Source of the DNA: Paenarthrobacter sp. GOM3
Lineage (GTDB): Bacteria > Actinomycetota > Actinomycetes > Actinomycetales > Micrococcaceae
DNA: 64,000 nt
Reading direction: 5' to 3'
NCBI RefSeq assembly: GCF_018215265.2
Contig: NZ_CP136562.1
Coordinates: 1,426,001 to 1,490,000 of the forward strand
This document shows, piece by piece, positions 1-8,966 of the stretch. Position 1 is the first letter of the stretch; each line of letters begins with the position of its first letter. The notes beneath the pieces are model-generated. The model was not told where the DNA came from and made no database searches. It saw only the letters and a program-made list of their open reading frames with translations. A program made the position numbers and the translations under genes.

Positions 1-4
1 ATCC

Positions 5-49
5 CGGGGGCCTGCCCTGAGATGTTCACGTGAGAAATACAAGCCCCCG
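5..49. terminator. possible weak hairpin after nitrate operon
   Basis: CGGGGGC at 5-11 can pair with GCCCCCG at 43-49 around a 31-nt loop, just beyond the stop of the leftward FAD subunit gene. There is no clear U-run, so this is only a candidate end of the nitrate operon transcript. Nothing else is visible in bases 1-81. Confidence 0.25.
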
Positions 50-81
50 AACCGGAGCGGCAAACCAAAAACTATGCGGCT

Positions 82-1644
82 TCAAGCAGCGGCGGCCTGG
101 AAGTGTTTCTCGATGATGCCCTTGATGTCATCGTGGCACCCGCCGCAACCTGTGCCCGCGCGGGTTTCCTTGGATACCTCGGCAACGGAAGAGCAACCTT
201 CCTGCACCGAGTCTTCGATGCTGGCGGCGCTCACCCCGGCGCAACGGCAAACGGTCCGTTGGGGGTCGGTGCTGGTGACGCCGCTGTCCAGCTGGTCCGG
301 GCCATCCAGGCGCAGCAGCAAGGACCGGTCCGCGGGGAGCTCGGAAGAGCGCTCAAACAAGACCACCAGTTCGGCAGCGGTCCGGGGCATGCCCACAGAC
401 ACCAAGCCCTCCAGCACCCCGCCTCGGGTGGTCATCTTCACGTAGCGGCCGTGCTCAGGATCGGCCCACTGTGAGACCTGCCGCCGCGGGCGCCCGGAAG
501 CAGCACCGGCTTCCAATAACTCTTCATCCCAGGGATCCGCCTGGTTGTCGCCCGCCACGGCAAGGTTGATGCCGCGCGCCTTCAGGACCACCACACCGGG
601 CTTTTCCGGGAGGAGCGCTTCCAAGGCATCCGCGGCAGCCTGTCCGTCGCGGGCCAGGACCACGAGGTACTCGGCCAACCATTCGGCCTGCCGCCAGCCC
701 GGACCAACCAGGCCGGACGGACCAGAGGCGCTCCGGCAATCGAGGCATGCAGCGTCCGGGCAGCGTACTTCCGCGCAGTCGCCGATCGCGAACATGTGGG
801 GCTCGTGATAGGTCCGGAGGTGGTGGTCCACAAGGATCCCGGCGCCGGTAGGAAGACCACAGCCTTCCGCCAGTTCAATCCGGGGCCGCACGCCACAGGA
901 CAACACCAGCAGGTCGCCGTCGATCGCGGAACCGTCATCAAGCAGCAGGGCGGAGAAGGATCCTCCGGGACCAGCAGTTTCAACACCGGTGGAGCGGGCG
1001 TTGCCCGCCATCCTCACTCCGCCCAAACGCAAGGTGTTGGTGAGCACGGAGCCGCTGCCGCGGTCGATGCTGCGGCCCAGGGGGAAGGGTCCGTTGTGGA
1101 CCACGGTGGCCAGGGCGCCTTCTTCGGAGGCAGCCAGCGCCGTCTCCAAGCCCAGGACGCCACCGCCCAGCACCACCACGCGCTTGCCACCTGCCACGGC
1201 GGCACGAAGGACGGCGGCATCCCTGAGATCGCGCAACGCCGTCACTCCTGCCGGAAGCACAGGTCCGGCAGGGTCGGGGTTGAGACCGGTGAGGTTGGGA
1301 ATCACGGGACGGGAACCAGTGGCGAACACCAACCGGTCGTAATGCTCGGAGCTGCCATCGGAAAGCACTACGTGCTGGCGTGCCCGGTCGATCCTTTTGA
1401 CCTTCACGCCCAACCTGACGTCGACGCCCTCGGCAATCAATTCGGCTGCGTCAGCCATGGCGAGGGCCTCGGCAGTGGTCCGACCCACGCCCAGTTCAGC
1501 AACCATCACGCGGTTGTAGGCAGCTTCCGGCTCCTGTCCAACCACCATTAGCTGGACCAGTCCCGAACGTACAGCGGGGAGGATTTCGTCCACGAGCCGC
1601 GCGGCAACGGGACCGAAACCTACTACGACAATCCGCTCGCTCAT
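82..1644 (-). CDS. FAD-dependent oxidoreductase with BFD [2Fe-2S] domain, nitrate reductase electron-transfer subunit
   Basis: This 520-residue protein is probably the subunit that passes electrons from NAD(P)H to the neighbouring nitrate reductase. The N-terminus has an FAD dinucleotide fold (G9-F-G11 with R16). A second Rossmann motif for NAD(P)H lies at G160-G162 (GGGVLGLE), and an FAD-binding MFAIGDC motif follows. The C-terminus is a BFD-like [2Fe-2S] domain with C466, C468, C500 and C503. The layout matches the NirB N-terminal/NasC-type FAD proteins, but there is no sirohaem domain, so it is not a complete nitrite reductase. Its ATG overlaps the nitrate reductase stop by 4 nt (ATGA), so the two are translationally coupled. 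It could supply another acceptor, but the context favours nitrate. Nitrite reductase genes would be expected outside the window. Confidence 0.85.
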   Translation of the reverse strand: MSERIVVVGFGPVAARLVDEILPAVRSGLVQLMVVGQEPEAAYNRVMVAELGVGRTTAEALAMADAAELIAEGVDVRLGVKVKRIDRARQHVVLSDGSSEHYDRLVFATGSRPVIPNLTGLNPDPAGPVLPAGVTALRDLRDAAVLRAAVAGGKRVVVLGGGVLGLETALAASEEGALATVVHNGPFPLGRSIDRGSGSVLTNTLRLGGVRMAGNARSTGVETAGPGGSFSALLLDDGSAIDGDLLVLSCGVRPRIELAEGCGLPTGAGILVDHHLRTYHEPHMFAIGDCAEVRCPDAACLDCRSASGPSGLVGPGWRQAEWLAEYLVVLARDGQAAADALEALLPEKPGVVVLKARGINLAVAGDNQADPWDEELLEAGAASGRPRRQVSQWADPEHGRYVKMTTRGGVLEGLVSVGMPRTAAELVVLFERSSELPADRSLLLRLDGPDQLDSGVTSTDPQRTVCRCAGVSAASIEDSVQEGCSSVAEVSKETRAGTGCGGCHDDIKGIIEKHFQAAAA

Positions 1645-3848
1645 AAAGCCTCCTTGACGTTCGCCAGCATTCGAACCCCGACGGCGGTTGCTGCCACCGG
1701 GGTTGCCGCTGCCTTCTTAACCCAAACCCGGCTGGTCTTGAACTCCGGCATGCCGGAAATGGGGTCCGTGGCCGCCTCCGTGAGGCGGTTGGCGTTCTCC
1801 TGGCCGGGGAAGTGGAACGGCAGGAAAACAGTGTCAGGCCGAACAGAGTTGCTGAGCTCGGCGCGGCAAAGGACCTCACCACGCTCGTTCGTGACGGTGG
1901 CGTACTCGCCGTCCACAATCCCACGCGAAGCCGCGGTTCCGGGGTGGATCAGGAGCCGTGCCTGCGGTTGCGCTGACATCAAAGCCTCAACCCGCCGCGT
2001 CTGGGCGCCGGACTGGTAATGCTCCAGCAGCCGCCCGGTAGCCAGGGCCAGGGAATCATCCGCAAACGAACGCACTGATCGCTTGGTGGGAGTCACCGGA
2101 ACCATCACGGCGCGTCCGTCCGTGTGGGCGAAGCCGTCGCCGAAAAGCCGCGGTGTACCGGTGCTGCCAACGGGGTAGGGCCAGTAGGCCGCCTCTCCGC
2201 GGTCCAGCATGGCGTAGTCGATGCCCGAATAATCGGCCAAGCCGCCAGCAGAAGCCAGTCGGAGTTCCTCGAACACCGTCTCGGGGTGGTCGCTGAACGT
2301 GGAAGGGGCTTCCAGGATCTCAGCCAGCCGGGCCATCAGCCACAGTTCGCTACGGACGCCCGGGGGAGGGGTGAGCGCTTGGCGCCGCCGGATCACGCGG
2401 CCCTCCAGGTTGGTCAGCGTGCCTTCCTCCTCGGCCCACTGCGTCACCGGCAGTACCAAATCAGCTTCCTGGGCGGTCTCGGACATGAAGAAGTCACAGA
2501 CCACCAGGAAATCCAGGCTGCGAAGCCCCTGAATCACCGCGTTCGTATCGGGCGCCGACACCACAACGTTGGCTCCGTGCACGAAAAGGCAACGGACGCC
2601 GTCGGGCTTTCCGAGCGACGTGAGGAGTGCGACGGCGGGCAGCCCCGGTCCGGGGATCAGCGACTCGTCGATTCCCCACACCCGGGCTATGTGGGCGCGG
2701 GCGGCGGGATCGGTGATCTTGCGGTAGCCCGGGAGCTGATCGGCTTTTTGCCCGTGTTCGCGGCCGCCCTGTCCGTTGCCCTGGCCGGTGAGTGTGCCGT
2801 AGCCGCTGCGCGTCGAACCGGGCAGGCCGAGCAGGAGGCTGAGGTTGATCGCGGCGGTGGCCGTGTCCGTGCCGTCGATGTGCTGCTCCACGCCGCGACC
2901 ACTCAGGATATAGCTGCCGCCGGTACGGGCACCGTGAGCCAGCCGCCGGGCGGTTTCGCGGATGAGGTTCGCGGGAACGCCGGTGATGGTCTGGACGCGC
3001 TCCGGCCAAAACGAGGACAGGCTGCGCACTACCGCCGCATATCCGGAGGTGCGGTCAGCGATGTAGTCGGCGTCGACCAATCCTTCGTGCACCACCGCAT
3101 GGGAGATGCCCAGAAGGAGGGCCAAATCGGTACCGGGGGTCGGCTGCAGGTGGAGGCCGCCGCCGTCCGACGTTAACGCAGCAGTAGCCGAGCGGCGCGG
3201 ATCCACCACGATCAGGCCGCCGGCGTCGCGGGCGCCCTGCAGGTGCGGGACGAAAGGTGGCATGGTCTCGGCAACGTTAGAACCGAGCATGAGGATGACG
3301 GACGCGGTGTCCAGGTCCGTTACCGGGAAGGGGAGGCCGCGGTCCACGCCGAACGCACGGTTGCCTGCCGCCGCAGCCGAGGACATGCAGAACCGGCCGT
3401 TGTAGTCGATGCGGGAAGTTCTCAGCGCCAGCCGCGCGAACTTGCCCAGCTGATACGCCTTCTCGTTGGTGAGGCCACCGCCCCCGAAGACGCCCACCGC
3501 ATCGTTTCCGTGTTGCTTCTGGGTGTCCTTGACGGCGGCTGCGATGAGCATGAGCGCTTGGTCCCATGAGATCGGTTGGTGGACGCCGTCCGATCCCTTG
3601 AGCAGCGGTTCGGTGACCCGGCCGTTGTGATGCAACAACGACGCCGATGTCCAGCCTTTGCGGCACAGCCCGCCCCGGTTGGTGGGAAAGTCGCGCCCGG
3701 AAACCTCAAGGGGCGCGGCGGGCTGGGCCGGTTCTGCGGTGGGTGCGGGCGCCGGCCCCGGCGCGGCGGAGTCCGTCGCGGCCGGGGTCAGCGTCATGGC
3801 GCACTGGAGCGCGCAGTAGGGGCAGTGGGTATCGGCGCCGTTGGGCAT
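1641..3848 (-). CDS. nasA: assimilatory nitrate reductase, molybdopterin catalytic subunit
   Basis: This 735-residue cytoplasmic molybdopterin oxidoreductase is expected to reduce nitrate to nitrite. The N-terminal [4Fe-4S] ligands are C9, C12, C16 (HCPYCALQC) and C62 (GGLCRKGW). Between the third and fourth Cys lies an Ala/Pro-rich stretch that looks like a linker insertion. Typical MopB-family motifs follow (GSNVAETMPP, VDPRRSATA, GQGNGQGGREHG), and a molybdopterin dinucleotide-binding domain lies near the C-terminus (LATGRLLEHYQSG through FLPFHFPGQENANRLT). There is no Tat signal, as expected for an assimilatory enzyme. The start directly abuts the transporter stop and the end overlaps the FAD subunit, giving one operon. 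A general formate-dehydrogenase-like oxidoreductase is the alternative, but the NarK-type neighbour argues for nitrate. The symbol is by analogy. Confidence 0.85.
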   Translation of the reverse strand: MPNGADTHCPYCALQCAMTLTPAATDSAAPGPAPAPTAEPAQPAAPLEVSGRDFPTNRGGLCRKGWTSASLLHHNGRVTEPLLKGSDGVHQPISWDQALMLIAAAVKDTQKQHGNDAVGVFGGGGLTNEKAYQLGKFARLALRTSRIDYNGRFCMSSAAAAGNRAFGVDRGLPFPVTDLDTASVILMLGSNVAETMPPFVPHLQGARDAGGLIVVDPRRSATAALTSDGGGLHLQPTPGTDLALLLGISHAVVHEGLVDADYIADRTSGYAAVVRSLSSFWPERVQTITGVPANLIRETARRLAHGARTGGSYILSGRGVEQHIDGTDTATAAINLSLLLGLPGSTRSGYGTLTGQGNGQGGREHGQKADQLPGYRKITDPAARAHIARVWGIDESLIPGPGLPAVALLTSLGKPDGVRCLFVHGANVVVSAPDTNAVIQGLRSLDFLVVCDFFMSETAQEADLVLPVTQWAEEEGTLTNLEGRVIRRRQALTPPPGVRSELWLMARLAEILEAPSTFSDHPETVFEELRLASAGGLADYSGIDYAMLDRGEAAYWPYPVGSTGTPRLFGDGFAHTDGRAVMVPVTPTKRSVRSFADDSLALATGRLLEHYQSGAQTRRVEALMSAQPQARLLIHPGTAASRGIVDGEYATVTNERGEVLCRAELSNSVRPDTVFLPFHFPGQENANRLTEAATDPISGMPEFKTSRVWVKKAAATPVAATAVGVRMLANVKEAL

Positions 3849-5261
3849 CTAGATGTGTCCGATCGTGTTGCGCTTCCGGGCCGGGCGGATGTAGCAGACC
3901 CAGCAGACGGTGAGCATCAGGACGTACGCTCCCACGAATCCGTAGAACGCCGGGGTGTAGGAACCTGCCGTGGTGTTGGAGGCGTTGAGCACCTGCGGGA
4001 TCACGAAGCCGCCATAGGCGCCGATTGCCGAGATCAGGCCCAGTGAGGATGCTGCAAGCCGGGCAGTGGCCGCGCTGCTGGCCCCGTTCCGTGCAGCCCT
4101 GCTGGAGGTGGCGAAGATGACCGGGATCATGCGGTACGTTGCGCCGTTACCAAAGCCGCTCGCCAGGAAGAGGAGCAGGAACAGTGTGAGGAAGAGCCAG
4201 AAGTTCTTCAGCGGCAACGTCCAGATCATGGTGAGGGTGATGACGGCCATGGAAGCGAAGGAGGCGATGGTCATACGCGCCCCGCCCATCCGGTCGGCCA
4301 TGCGTCCGCCGTAGGGGCGGGCCAGGGAGCCGACAAGCGGGCCGAGGAAGGCAAGTGAAAGCGCAACTGCGCCGACGTGGATGGAGGAGAAGTCCGGGAA
4401 GTAGTCCTTGATCAGTTTGGGGAAGACGCCCGCAAAACCGATGAAGGAACCGAAGGTACCGATATACAGGAACGCCATGACCCACAGGTGCGGTTCCTTG
4501 AGGGCGGCCAGCGAGCCGGCCACATCGCCTTTGGCGCTGGTGAGGTTGTTCATGTACTTCCAGGCGCCGAAGGCGGCAATGAGGATCAGGGGAATCCAGA
4601 TGATGCCGGCCATGGGAAGGTTGACGGTTCCCGCTGCCAGGAGCGTGATGGCGATCGGCACAACAAGCTGCGCGACGGCGGCACCCAGGTTCCCGCCGGC
4701 GGCGTTCAGTCCCAGCGCCCAACCCTTTTCGCGGGCCGGGTAGAAGAAGGTGATGTTGGCCATGGAGCTGGCGAAGTTGCCGCCACCGAAGCCTGCGAGG
4801 GCGGCGATGAGCAGCATGACACCGAACGGCGTTTCCGGGTTGGAGACGCAGATCGCCAATCCTGTGGTGGGGATCAGGAGCAGGAGTGCCGAGACGATGG
4901 TCCAGTTCCGGCCACCAAACTTCGGAACCATGAAGGTGTAGGGGATACGGAGTGTTGCGCCTACGAGGCTGGGAATGGAGATCAGCCAGAAGATCTGGTT
5001 GGAGTCGAACGCGAAACCGGCAGCTGGGAGCTGGACGACCACGATGGACCACAGCTGCCAGACAACGAATCCGAGGAATTCGGCGAAGATGGACCAGTAG
5101 AGGTTTCGCTTGGCGATGGACCGGCCTTCGGCTTCCCACTGGCCCTTGTCCTCGGCATCCCAGTTGGCGATCCAGCGGCCGGGGCGGTGTTCAAGGGTGG
5201 GGGTGGCGGCAGCAGTGGACTGGACGGGAACCAGTGCATCTGCGGTGCTATCAACAGTCAC
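3849..5261 (-). CDS. narK: MFS nitrate/nitrite transporter, NarK/NNP family
   Basis: This 470-residue major facilitator protein has about 12 hydrophobic segments and imports nitrate or exports nitrite. It has the NNP-family signatures GFGGGNFASSMANITFFYP and GLNAAGGNLGAAVAQLV, plus the MFS loop GGRMADRMGGAR. A hydrophilic N-terminal extension of about 40 residues precedes the first membrane span. The start is GTG at 5261, chosen because an AAGGAGG ribosome site lies about 8 nt upstream on the minus strand. It is the first gene of the nitrate operon. Its stop touches the nitrate reductase ATG with no spacer. Confidence 0.9.
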   Translation of the reverse strand: MTVDSTADALVPVQSTAAATPTLEHRPGRWIANWDAEDKGQWEAEGRSIAKRNLYWSIFAEFLGFVVWQLWSIVVVQLPAAGFAFDSNQIFWLISIPSLVGATLRIPYTFMVPKFGGRNWTIVSALLLLIPTTGLAICVSNPETPFGVMLLIAALAGFGGGNFASSMANITFFYPAREKGWALGLNAAGGNLGAAVAQLVVPIAITLLAAGTVNLPMAGIIWIPLILIAAFGAWKYMNNLTSAKGDVAGSLAALKEPHLWVMAFLYIGTFGSFIGFAGVFPKLIKDYFPDFSSIHVGAVALSLAFLGPLVGSLARPYGGRMADRMGGARMTIASFASMAVITLTMIWTLPLKNFWLFLTLFLLLFLASGFGNGATYRMIPVIFATSSRAARNGASSAATARLAASSLGLISAIGAYGGFVIPQVLNASNTTAGSYTPAFYGFVGAYVLMLTVCWVCYIRPARKRNTIGHI

Positions 5262-5334
5262 GGGAGTGCCTCCTTGGTGGGGGACGTTGTTCTTCCAAGG
5301 TAGGTTTGGCGCATTTCACGGACGGTCGCTGTTT

Positions 5335-5350
5335 GTAAACGCCCTGTGAC
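5335..5350 (-). promoter_or_regulatory. possible GlnR-like box upstream of narK
   Basis: GTAAAC (5335-5340) and GTGAC (5346-5350) are spaced as loosely expected for actinobacterial GlnR half-sites, about 80 nt upstream of the nitrate transporter start. GlnR commonly controls nitrate assimilation in actinobacteria. The match is imperfect. Confidence 0.25.
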
Positions 5351-5431
5351 ATTTCCCTATCGGCGGGGTCACCGGCGAGTGAGGCGATGGTGAGGTAATG
5401 TGGCGCAGACCACATGGTGGGAATTCTGCGG

Positions 5432-5471
5432 CTGTCCGCATGTTGGACTTAGTTGTCCAGTCAATGGACAG
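5432..5471. promoter_or_regulatory. symmetrical operator array upstream of MHS transporter
   Basis: Four half-sites lie with identical 6-nt spacers: CTGTCC (5432-5437), TGGAC (5444-5448), GTCCA (5455-5459) and GGACAG (5466-5471). The whole 40-bp block is a nested palindrome and contains two TGTCC-N5/6-TGGAC operators. A candidate -10 (TATTAT, 5479-5484) follows directly. A dimeric regulator (GntR- or IclR-like spacing) binding here would block the core promoter. Confidence 0.6.
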
Positions 5472-5557
5472 CGGGAACTATTATTGAACTCTCGAATAAT
5501 CCATCGCCGGGGTCGTCTCCTGGGGCATCGGCCGGCGTGAACGAAAGCTGCAACTAC

Positions 5558-6967
5558 ATGTCTTCCACCGCACCATCCAAGGAAGGCGAGTCCACTCAGC
5601 CGGTGAACTCGCGGGGCAAGGTGATCTTCGCCAGCCTGATCGGCACGACGATCGAGTTCTACGACTTCTACGCCTATGCCACCGCGTCGGTACTCGTCTT
5701 CCCGAAGCTCTTCTTCCCGGACGCCACTGACATCAACGCGTTGCTCAGTGCGTTTGCCATCTTCGGCGTTGCCTTCTTCGCCCGTCCGATCGGCGCCGTG
5801 GTCTTCGGACACTTCGGTGACAAGATCGGCCGCAAGGGCACCCTGGTCGCTTCGCTGCTGACCATGGGTATCGCCACCTTCCTGATCGGACTCCTGCCCA
5901 CCGCATCCATGCAGGGTTGGGCCATCCTGGCACCCATCCTCCTGGTGGTGCTGCGCTTCTTCCAAGGCCTTGCCCTCGGTGGAGAATGGTCCGGTGCGGC
6001 TCTGCTCGCCACCGAAAACGCCCCGGAAGGCAAGCGCGCCATCTACGGAACGTTCCCGCAACTTGGTGCCCCGATCGGCTTCATCATTGCCAACATCATC
6101 TTCATTTGGATGAACGTGGCCCTGAGTGCCGAAGAATTCCTCGCATGGGGCTGGCGGGTTCCGTTCATCCTCAGCGCTGTGCTGGTCATCGTGGGCCTCT
6201 ACGTCCGCCTGAAACTGGTGGAAAGCGTGTCCTTCACCAAGGTCATTCAGCAGGAGAAGGTCCAGAAGCTGCCCCTCGCAGCCACACTCAAGAGCCACTG
6301 GCGGCCCGTGGTGGCCGGCACGTTCATCATGTTCGCCACCTACGTGCTCTTCTACATCATGACCACGTTCACTCTGTCCTACGGCACCAAGCCCACCCTG
6401 GCTGGCGCCCAGGCCGCCGCCGAAAAGGCCGGCAAGCCCATGACGGCCGACCAAATCGCAGCGTTCGTTCCCGGCCTGGGCATTACCCGGTCTGACTTCC
6501 TGTGGATGCTGATCATCGGCGTGGTCTTCTTCGGTATCTTCACGGTGGTTTCCGGGCCTCTGGCTGAGAGGTGGGGCCGCCGCAAGTTCCTGCTGGGCGT
6601 AACCGCCGGGATCTTTGTCTTCGGCGCGCTCTGGTTCACCATGTTTGGCCCCGGCCAGGCTGCCGCCATGGTTGGCCTCATTGTCGGCTTCACGCTCATG
6701 GGCCTGACCTTCGGTCCCATGGCCGCCATCCTGCCCGAACTGTTCCCGGCAAACGTCCGCTACACGGGTTCCGCGGTCGCCTACAACCTGTCGTCCATGA
6801 TCGGCGCAGCCCCGGCATCGTTCGTGGCCATCGCACTCTGGTCGGCAGCGAACGGAAGCACGTGGCTGGTGGGCGCCTACATGGCCGCCGCGGCCGTGGT
6901 TACGTTCATTGCCCTGTGGTTGACCCGTGAAACCAAGGACACCGACTACGAAAACAACGTAGCCTAA
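5558..6967 (+). CDS. MFS metabolite:H+ symporter (MHS family)
   Basis: This is a 469-residue proton-coupled transporter of the ShiA/ProP/KgtP-type MHS family. Diagnostic segments are TIEFYDFYAYATA in TM1, the loop GDKIGRKGTLV, and RFFQGLALGGEWSGAA. About 12 membrane spans are visible, with a soluble insert around the middle (AAAEKAGKPMTADQI). I chose ATG 5558 (MSSTAPSKEG). The in-frame TTG at 5453 lies inside the operator array and would add an unlikely hydrophilic leader. The substrate cannot be read from the sequence; shikimate, osmolytes, dicarboxylates and aromatic acids are all known for the family. The gene is monocistronic, ending in a strong hairpin. Confidence 0.85.
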   Translation: MSSTAPSKEGESTQPVNSRGKVIFASLIGTTIEFYDFYAYATASVLVFPKLFFPDATDINALLSAFAIFGVAFFARPIGAVVFGHFGDKIGRKGTLVASLLTMGIATFLIGLLPTASMQGWAILAPILLVVLRFFQGLALGGEWSGAALLATENAPEGKRAIYGTFPQLGAPIGFIIANIIFIWMNVALSAEEFLAWGWRVPFILSAVLVIVGLYVRLKLVESVSFTKVIQQEKVQKLPLAATLKSHWRPVVAGTFIMFATYVLFYIMTTFTLSYGTKPTLAGAQAAAEKAGKPMTADQIAAFVPGLGITRSDFLWMLIIGVVFFGIFTVVSGPLAERWGRRKFLLGVTAGIFVFGALWFTMFGPGQAAAMVGLIVGFTLMGLTFGPMAAILPELFPANVRYTGSAVAYNLSSMIGAAPASFVAIALWSAANGSTWLVGAYMAAAAVVTFIALWLTRETKDTDYENNVA

Positions 6968-6972
6968 GCAGC

Positions 6973-7025
6973 ACTTAACGACGGCGGCTCCGCACCTTCC
7001 GGGTGCGGAGCCGCCGTCGTTAAGT
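6973..7025. terminator. strong bidirectional terminator hairpin
   Basis: Perfect 24-bp arms (6973-6996 and 7002-7025) flank a 5-nt loop. The hairpin lies between the convergent stop codons of the MHS transporter (6967) and accA3 (7034), so it can serve both transcripts. A short T-rich tail (GGTTCTTGTT) follows on the plus side. Confidence 0.9.
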
Positions 7026-7033
7026 GGTTCTTG

Positions 7034-8848
7034 TTAGTCCTCGATGGTGGCGATGACCGCACCGGCGGCCACGGTTTCCCCGGCGCTGGCAGACAAGCCG
7101 CGAACGGTACCTGCCTTGTGAGCGGTGAGGGGCTGCTCCATCTTCATGGCTTCAAGGACGACGATCAGATCGCCCTCGGCCACCACGTCGCCTTCAGCGG
7201 CTGCCACCTTGACGATGGTGCCCTGCATGGGCGACGTCAGGGCGTCGCCGCCAGCCGCAGCAGCCGTCGCCCCCGCGGAACGGGAGCGCTTCTTGGACTT
7301 CCCGGACTTGGAGCCGGAGCTGCTGGAAACGGCAGCCACTCCGCCGCCCAGGCCGGATGGCAGGACGACTTCAAGGCGCTTGCCTCCAACCTCGACGACG
7401 ACGCGCTGGCGCTCACCGGCGTCGGGGTTTTCTGCGCCGGCAGTGCTGGCCGACCAGGCCGGGATGCTGTTGACGAACTCTGTCTCGATCCAGCGGGTGT
7501 GAACCTTGAACGGACCCTCAGTCGGGGCGAAGTCGGGGTCGGTGACCACTGCCAGGTCGAACGGAATAACGGTGGGGATACCCTCCACCACCATCTCTTC
7601 CAAGGCGCGGCGTGAACGCTGCAGGGCTTGCTCGCGGGTAGCCCCGGTGACGATCAGCTTGGAGAGCATGGAGTCGAAGTTGCCACTGATGACGTCGCCC
7701 TGATCCACGCCGGAATCGATCCGGACGCCGGGTCCCGTCGGGTTCTTCAGGGTGGTGATGGTGCCCGGGGCAGGCATGAAGTTGCGGCCCGGGTCTTCGC
7801 CGGTGATGCGGAACTCGAAGGAGTGGCCGCGGACCTCGGGGTCCTCGTAGCCGAGCGCTTCACCGCGTGCGATGCGGAACTGCTCGCGGACCAGGTCGAT
7901 GCCCGTGACTTCTTCGGACACGCAGTGCTCCACCTGGAGCCGGGTGTTCACCTCGAGGAAGGAGATGGTGCCGTCCTGGCCCACCAGGAACTCGCAGGTG
8001 CCGGCACCAAGGTAGTTGGCCTCCTTGAGGATGGCCTTGGAGGATTCGTAGAGGCGCTTGACCTGCTCTTCGCTCAGGTACGGTGCCGGGGCTTCCTCCA
8101 CCAGCTTCTGGTTGCGGCGCTGCAGGGAGCAGTCGCGGGTGGAGACCACAACCACGTTGCCGAATGCGTCGGCCAGGCACTGCGTCTCGACGTGGCGCGG
8201 TGCATCGAGAAATCGCTCGATGAAGCATTCGCCCCGGCCGAAAGCAGCGGTGGCTTCGCGGACGGCAGACTCATACAGCTCAGGGATCTCGTCCAGGGTG
8301 CGGGCCACCTTGATGCCGCGTCCGCCACCGCCGAAGGCAGCCTTGATGGCGACGGGAAGCCCGAATTCCACGGCGAACTTCAGGATTTCCTCTGCGGACT
8401 CCACAGGATCAGCCGTGCCGGGGACCAACGGAGCCCCCACCTTCTCGGCGATGTGGCGGGCCTGGACCTTGTCGCCCAAAGCCGAGATTGCCTCGGGGGA
8501 GGGACCGATCCAGGTGATACCGGCGTCGATAACCTTCGCAGCAAACTCGGCGTTCTCGGCCAGGAAGCCGTAACCCGGGTGGATGCCATCGGCGCCAGCC
8601 TGCTTGGCAACCTCAATGATCTTGTCCATCACCAAGTACGACTCAGCGGCGGTGTTGCCGCCCAACGCATAGGCTTCGTCGGCAAGACGGACGTGGAGGG
8701 CGTCGCGGTCAGGGTCGGCGTAGACCGCCACGGAGGCAATGCCTTCGTCCCGGGCGGCTCGGATGATGCGGACCGCGATTTCGCCGCGGTTGGCAATCAA
8801 GACCTTGGTAAGAGGGCTGGCAATGGGCTGCGCCGGGTTAGCTGACAA
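7034..8848 (-). CDS. accA3: acyl-CoA carboxylase alpha subunit (biotin carboxylase + BCCP)
   Basis: This 604-residue subunit carboxylates its own biotin using ATP and bicarbonate, and serves acetyl-/propionyl-CoA carboxylase complexes. Residues 1-450 hold the biotin carboxylase domain, with ATP-grasp glycine loop [11 protein letters not shown] and the motif [11 protein letters not shown] low-complexity Ser/Gly/Lys linker (about 500-530) joins a C-terminal biotinyl domain with EAMKM, in which K569 is the biotin site. The start is TTG at 8848, supported by an AAGGAG ribosome site 8 nt upstream and by the normal N-terminus it gives ([13 protein letters not shown]). A palindromic operator lies at 8942-8960. 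Partners are AccD5 and AccE (25.6-27.4 kb) and the biotin ligase (28.6 kb). Confidence 0.95.
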   Translation of the reverse strand: MSANPAQPIASPLTKVLIANRGEIAVRIIRAARDEGIASVAVYADPDRDALHVRLADEAYALGGNTAAESYLVMDKIIEVAKQAGADGIHPGYGFLAENAEFAAKVIDAGITWIGPSPEAISALGDKVQARHIAEKVGAPLVPGTADPVESAEEILKFAVEFGLPVAIKAAFGGGGRGIKVARTLDEIPELYESAVREATAAFGRGECFIERFLDAPRHVETQCLADAFGNVVVVSTRDCSLQRRNQKLVEEAPAPYLSEEQVKRLYESSKAILKEANYLGAGTCEFLVGQDGTISFLEVNTRLQVEHCVSEEVTGIDLVREQFRIARGEALGYEDPEVRGHSFEFRITGEDPGRNFMPAPGTITTLKNPTGPGVRIDSGVDQGDVISGNFDSMLSKLIVTGATREQALQRSRRALEEMVVEGIPTVIPFDLAVVTDPDFAPTEGPFKVHTRWIETEFVNSIPAWSASTAGAENPDAGERQRVVVEVGGKRLEVVLPSGLGGGVAAVSSSSGSKSGKSKKRSRSAGATAAAAGGDALTSPMQGTIVKVAAAEGDVVAEGDLIVVLEAMKMEQPLTAHKAGTVRGLSASAGETVAAGAVIATIED

Positions 8849-8941
8849 GTTGTTGACTCCTTCTGTCCTTCAGGGAGCCTAGCGTGATTGTGAGGGTTCC
8901 GCCCATATTGATGGGGGATTCCGTGTGTGAGGCGATGTTCC

Positions 8942-8960
8942 TTTGTAGGGTTGCTACAAA
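8942..8960. promoter_or_regulatory. palindromic operator upstream of accA3 (shared with accD5)
   Basis: TTTGTAGGGTTGCTACAAA is a perfect 7-bp inverted repeat with a 5-nt centre. It lies between maf and accA3, about 95 nt upstream of the accA3 start. A near-identical site sits upstream of accD5 (27555-27573), which suggests one lipid-synthesis regulator for both. Confidence 0.65.
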
Positions 8961-8966
8961 CTGCTT

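Noticed and set aside
5453..5557. TTG start extending the MHS transporter N-terminus
   Set aside because: The TTG lies inside the operator array and upstream of much of the likely promoter. The ATG at 5558 gives a normal family N-terminus.
5369..6454. 361-codon frame antisense to the MHS transporter
   Set aside because: The plus-strand frame has clear MHS motifs. The antisense product is His/Gly/Glu-rich with no fold signature.
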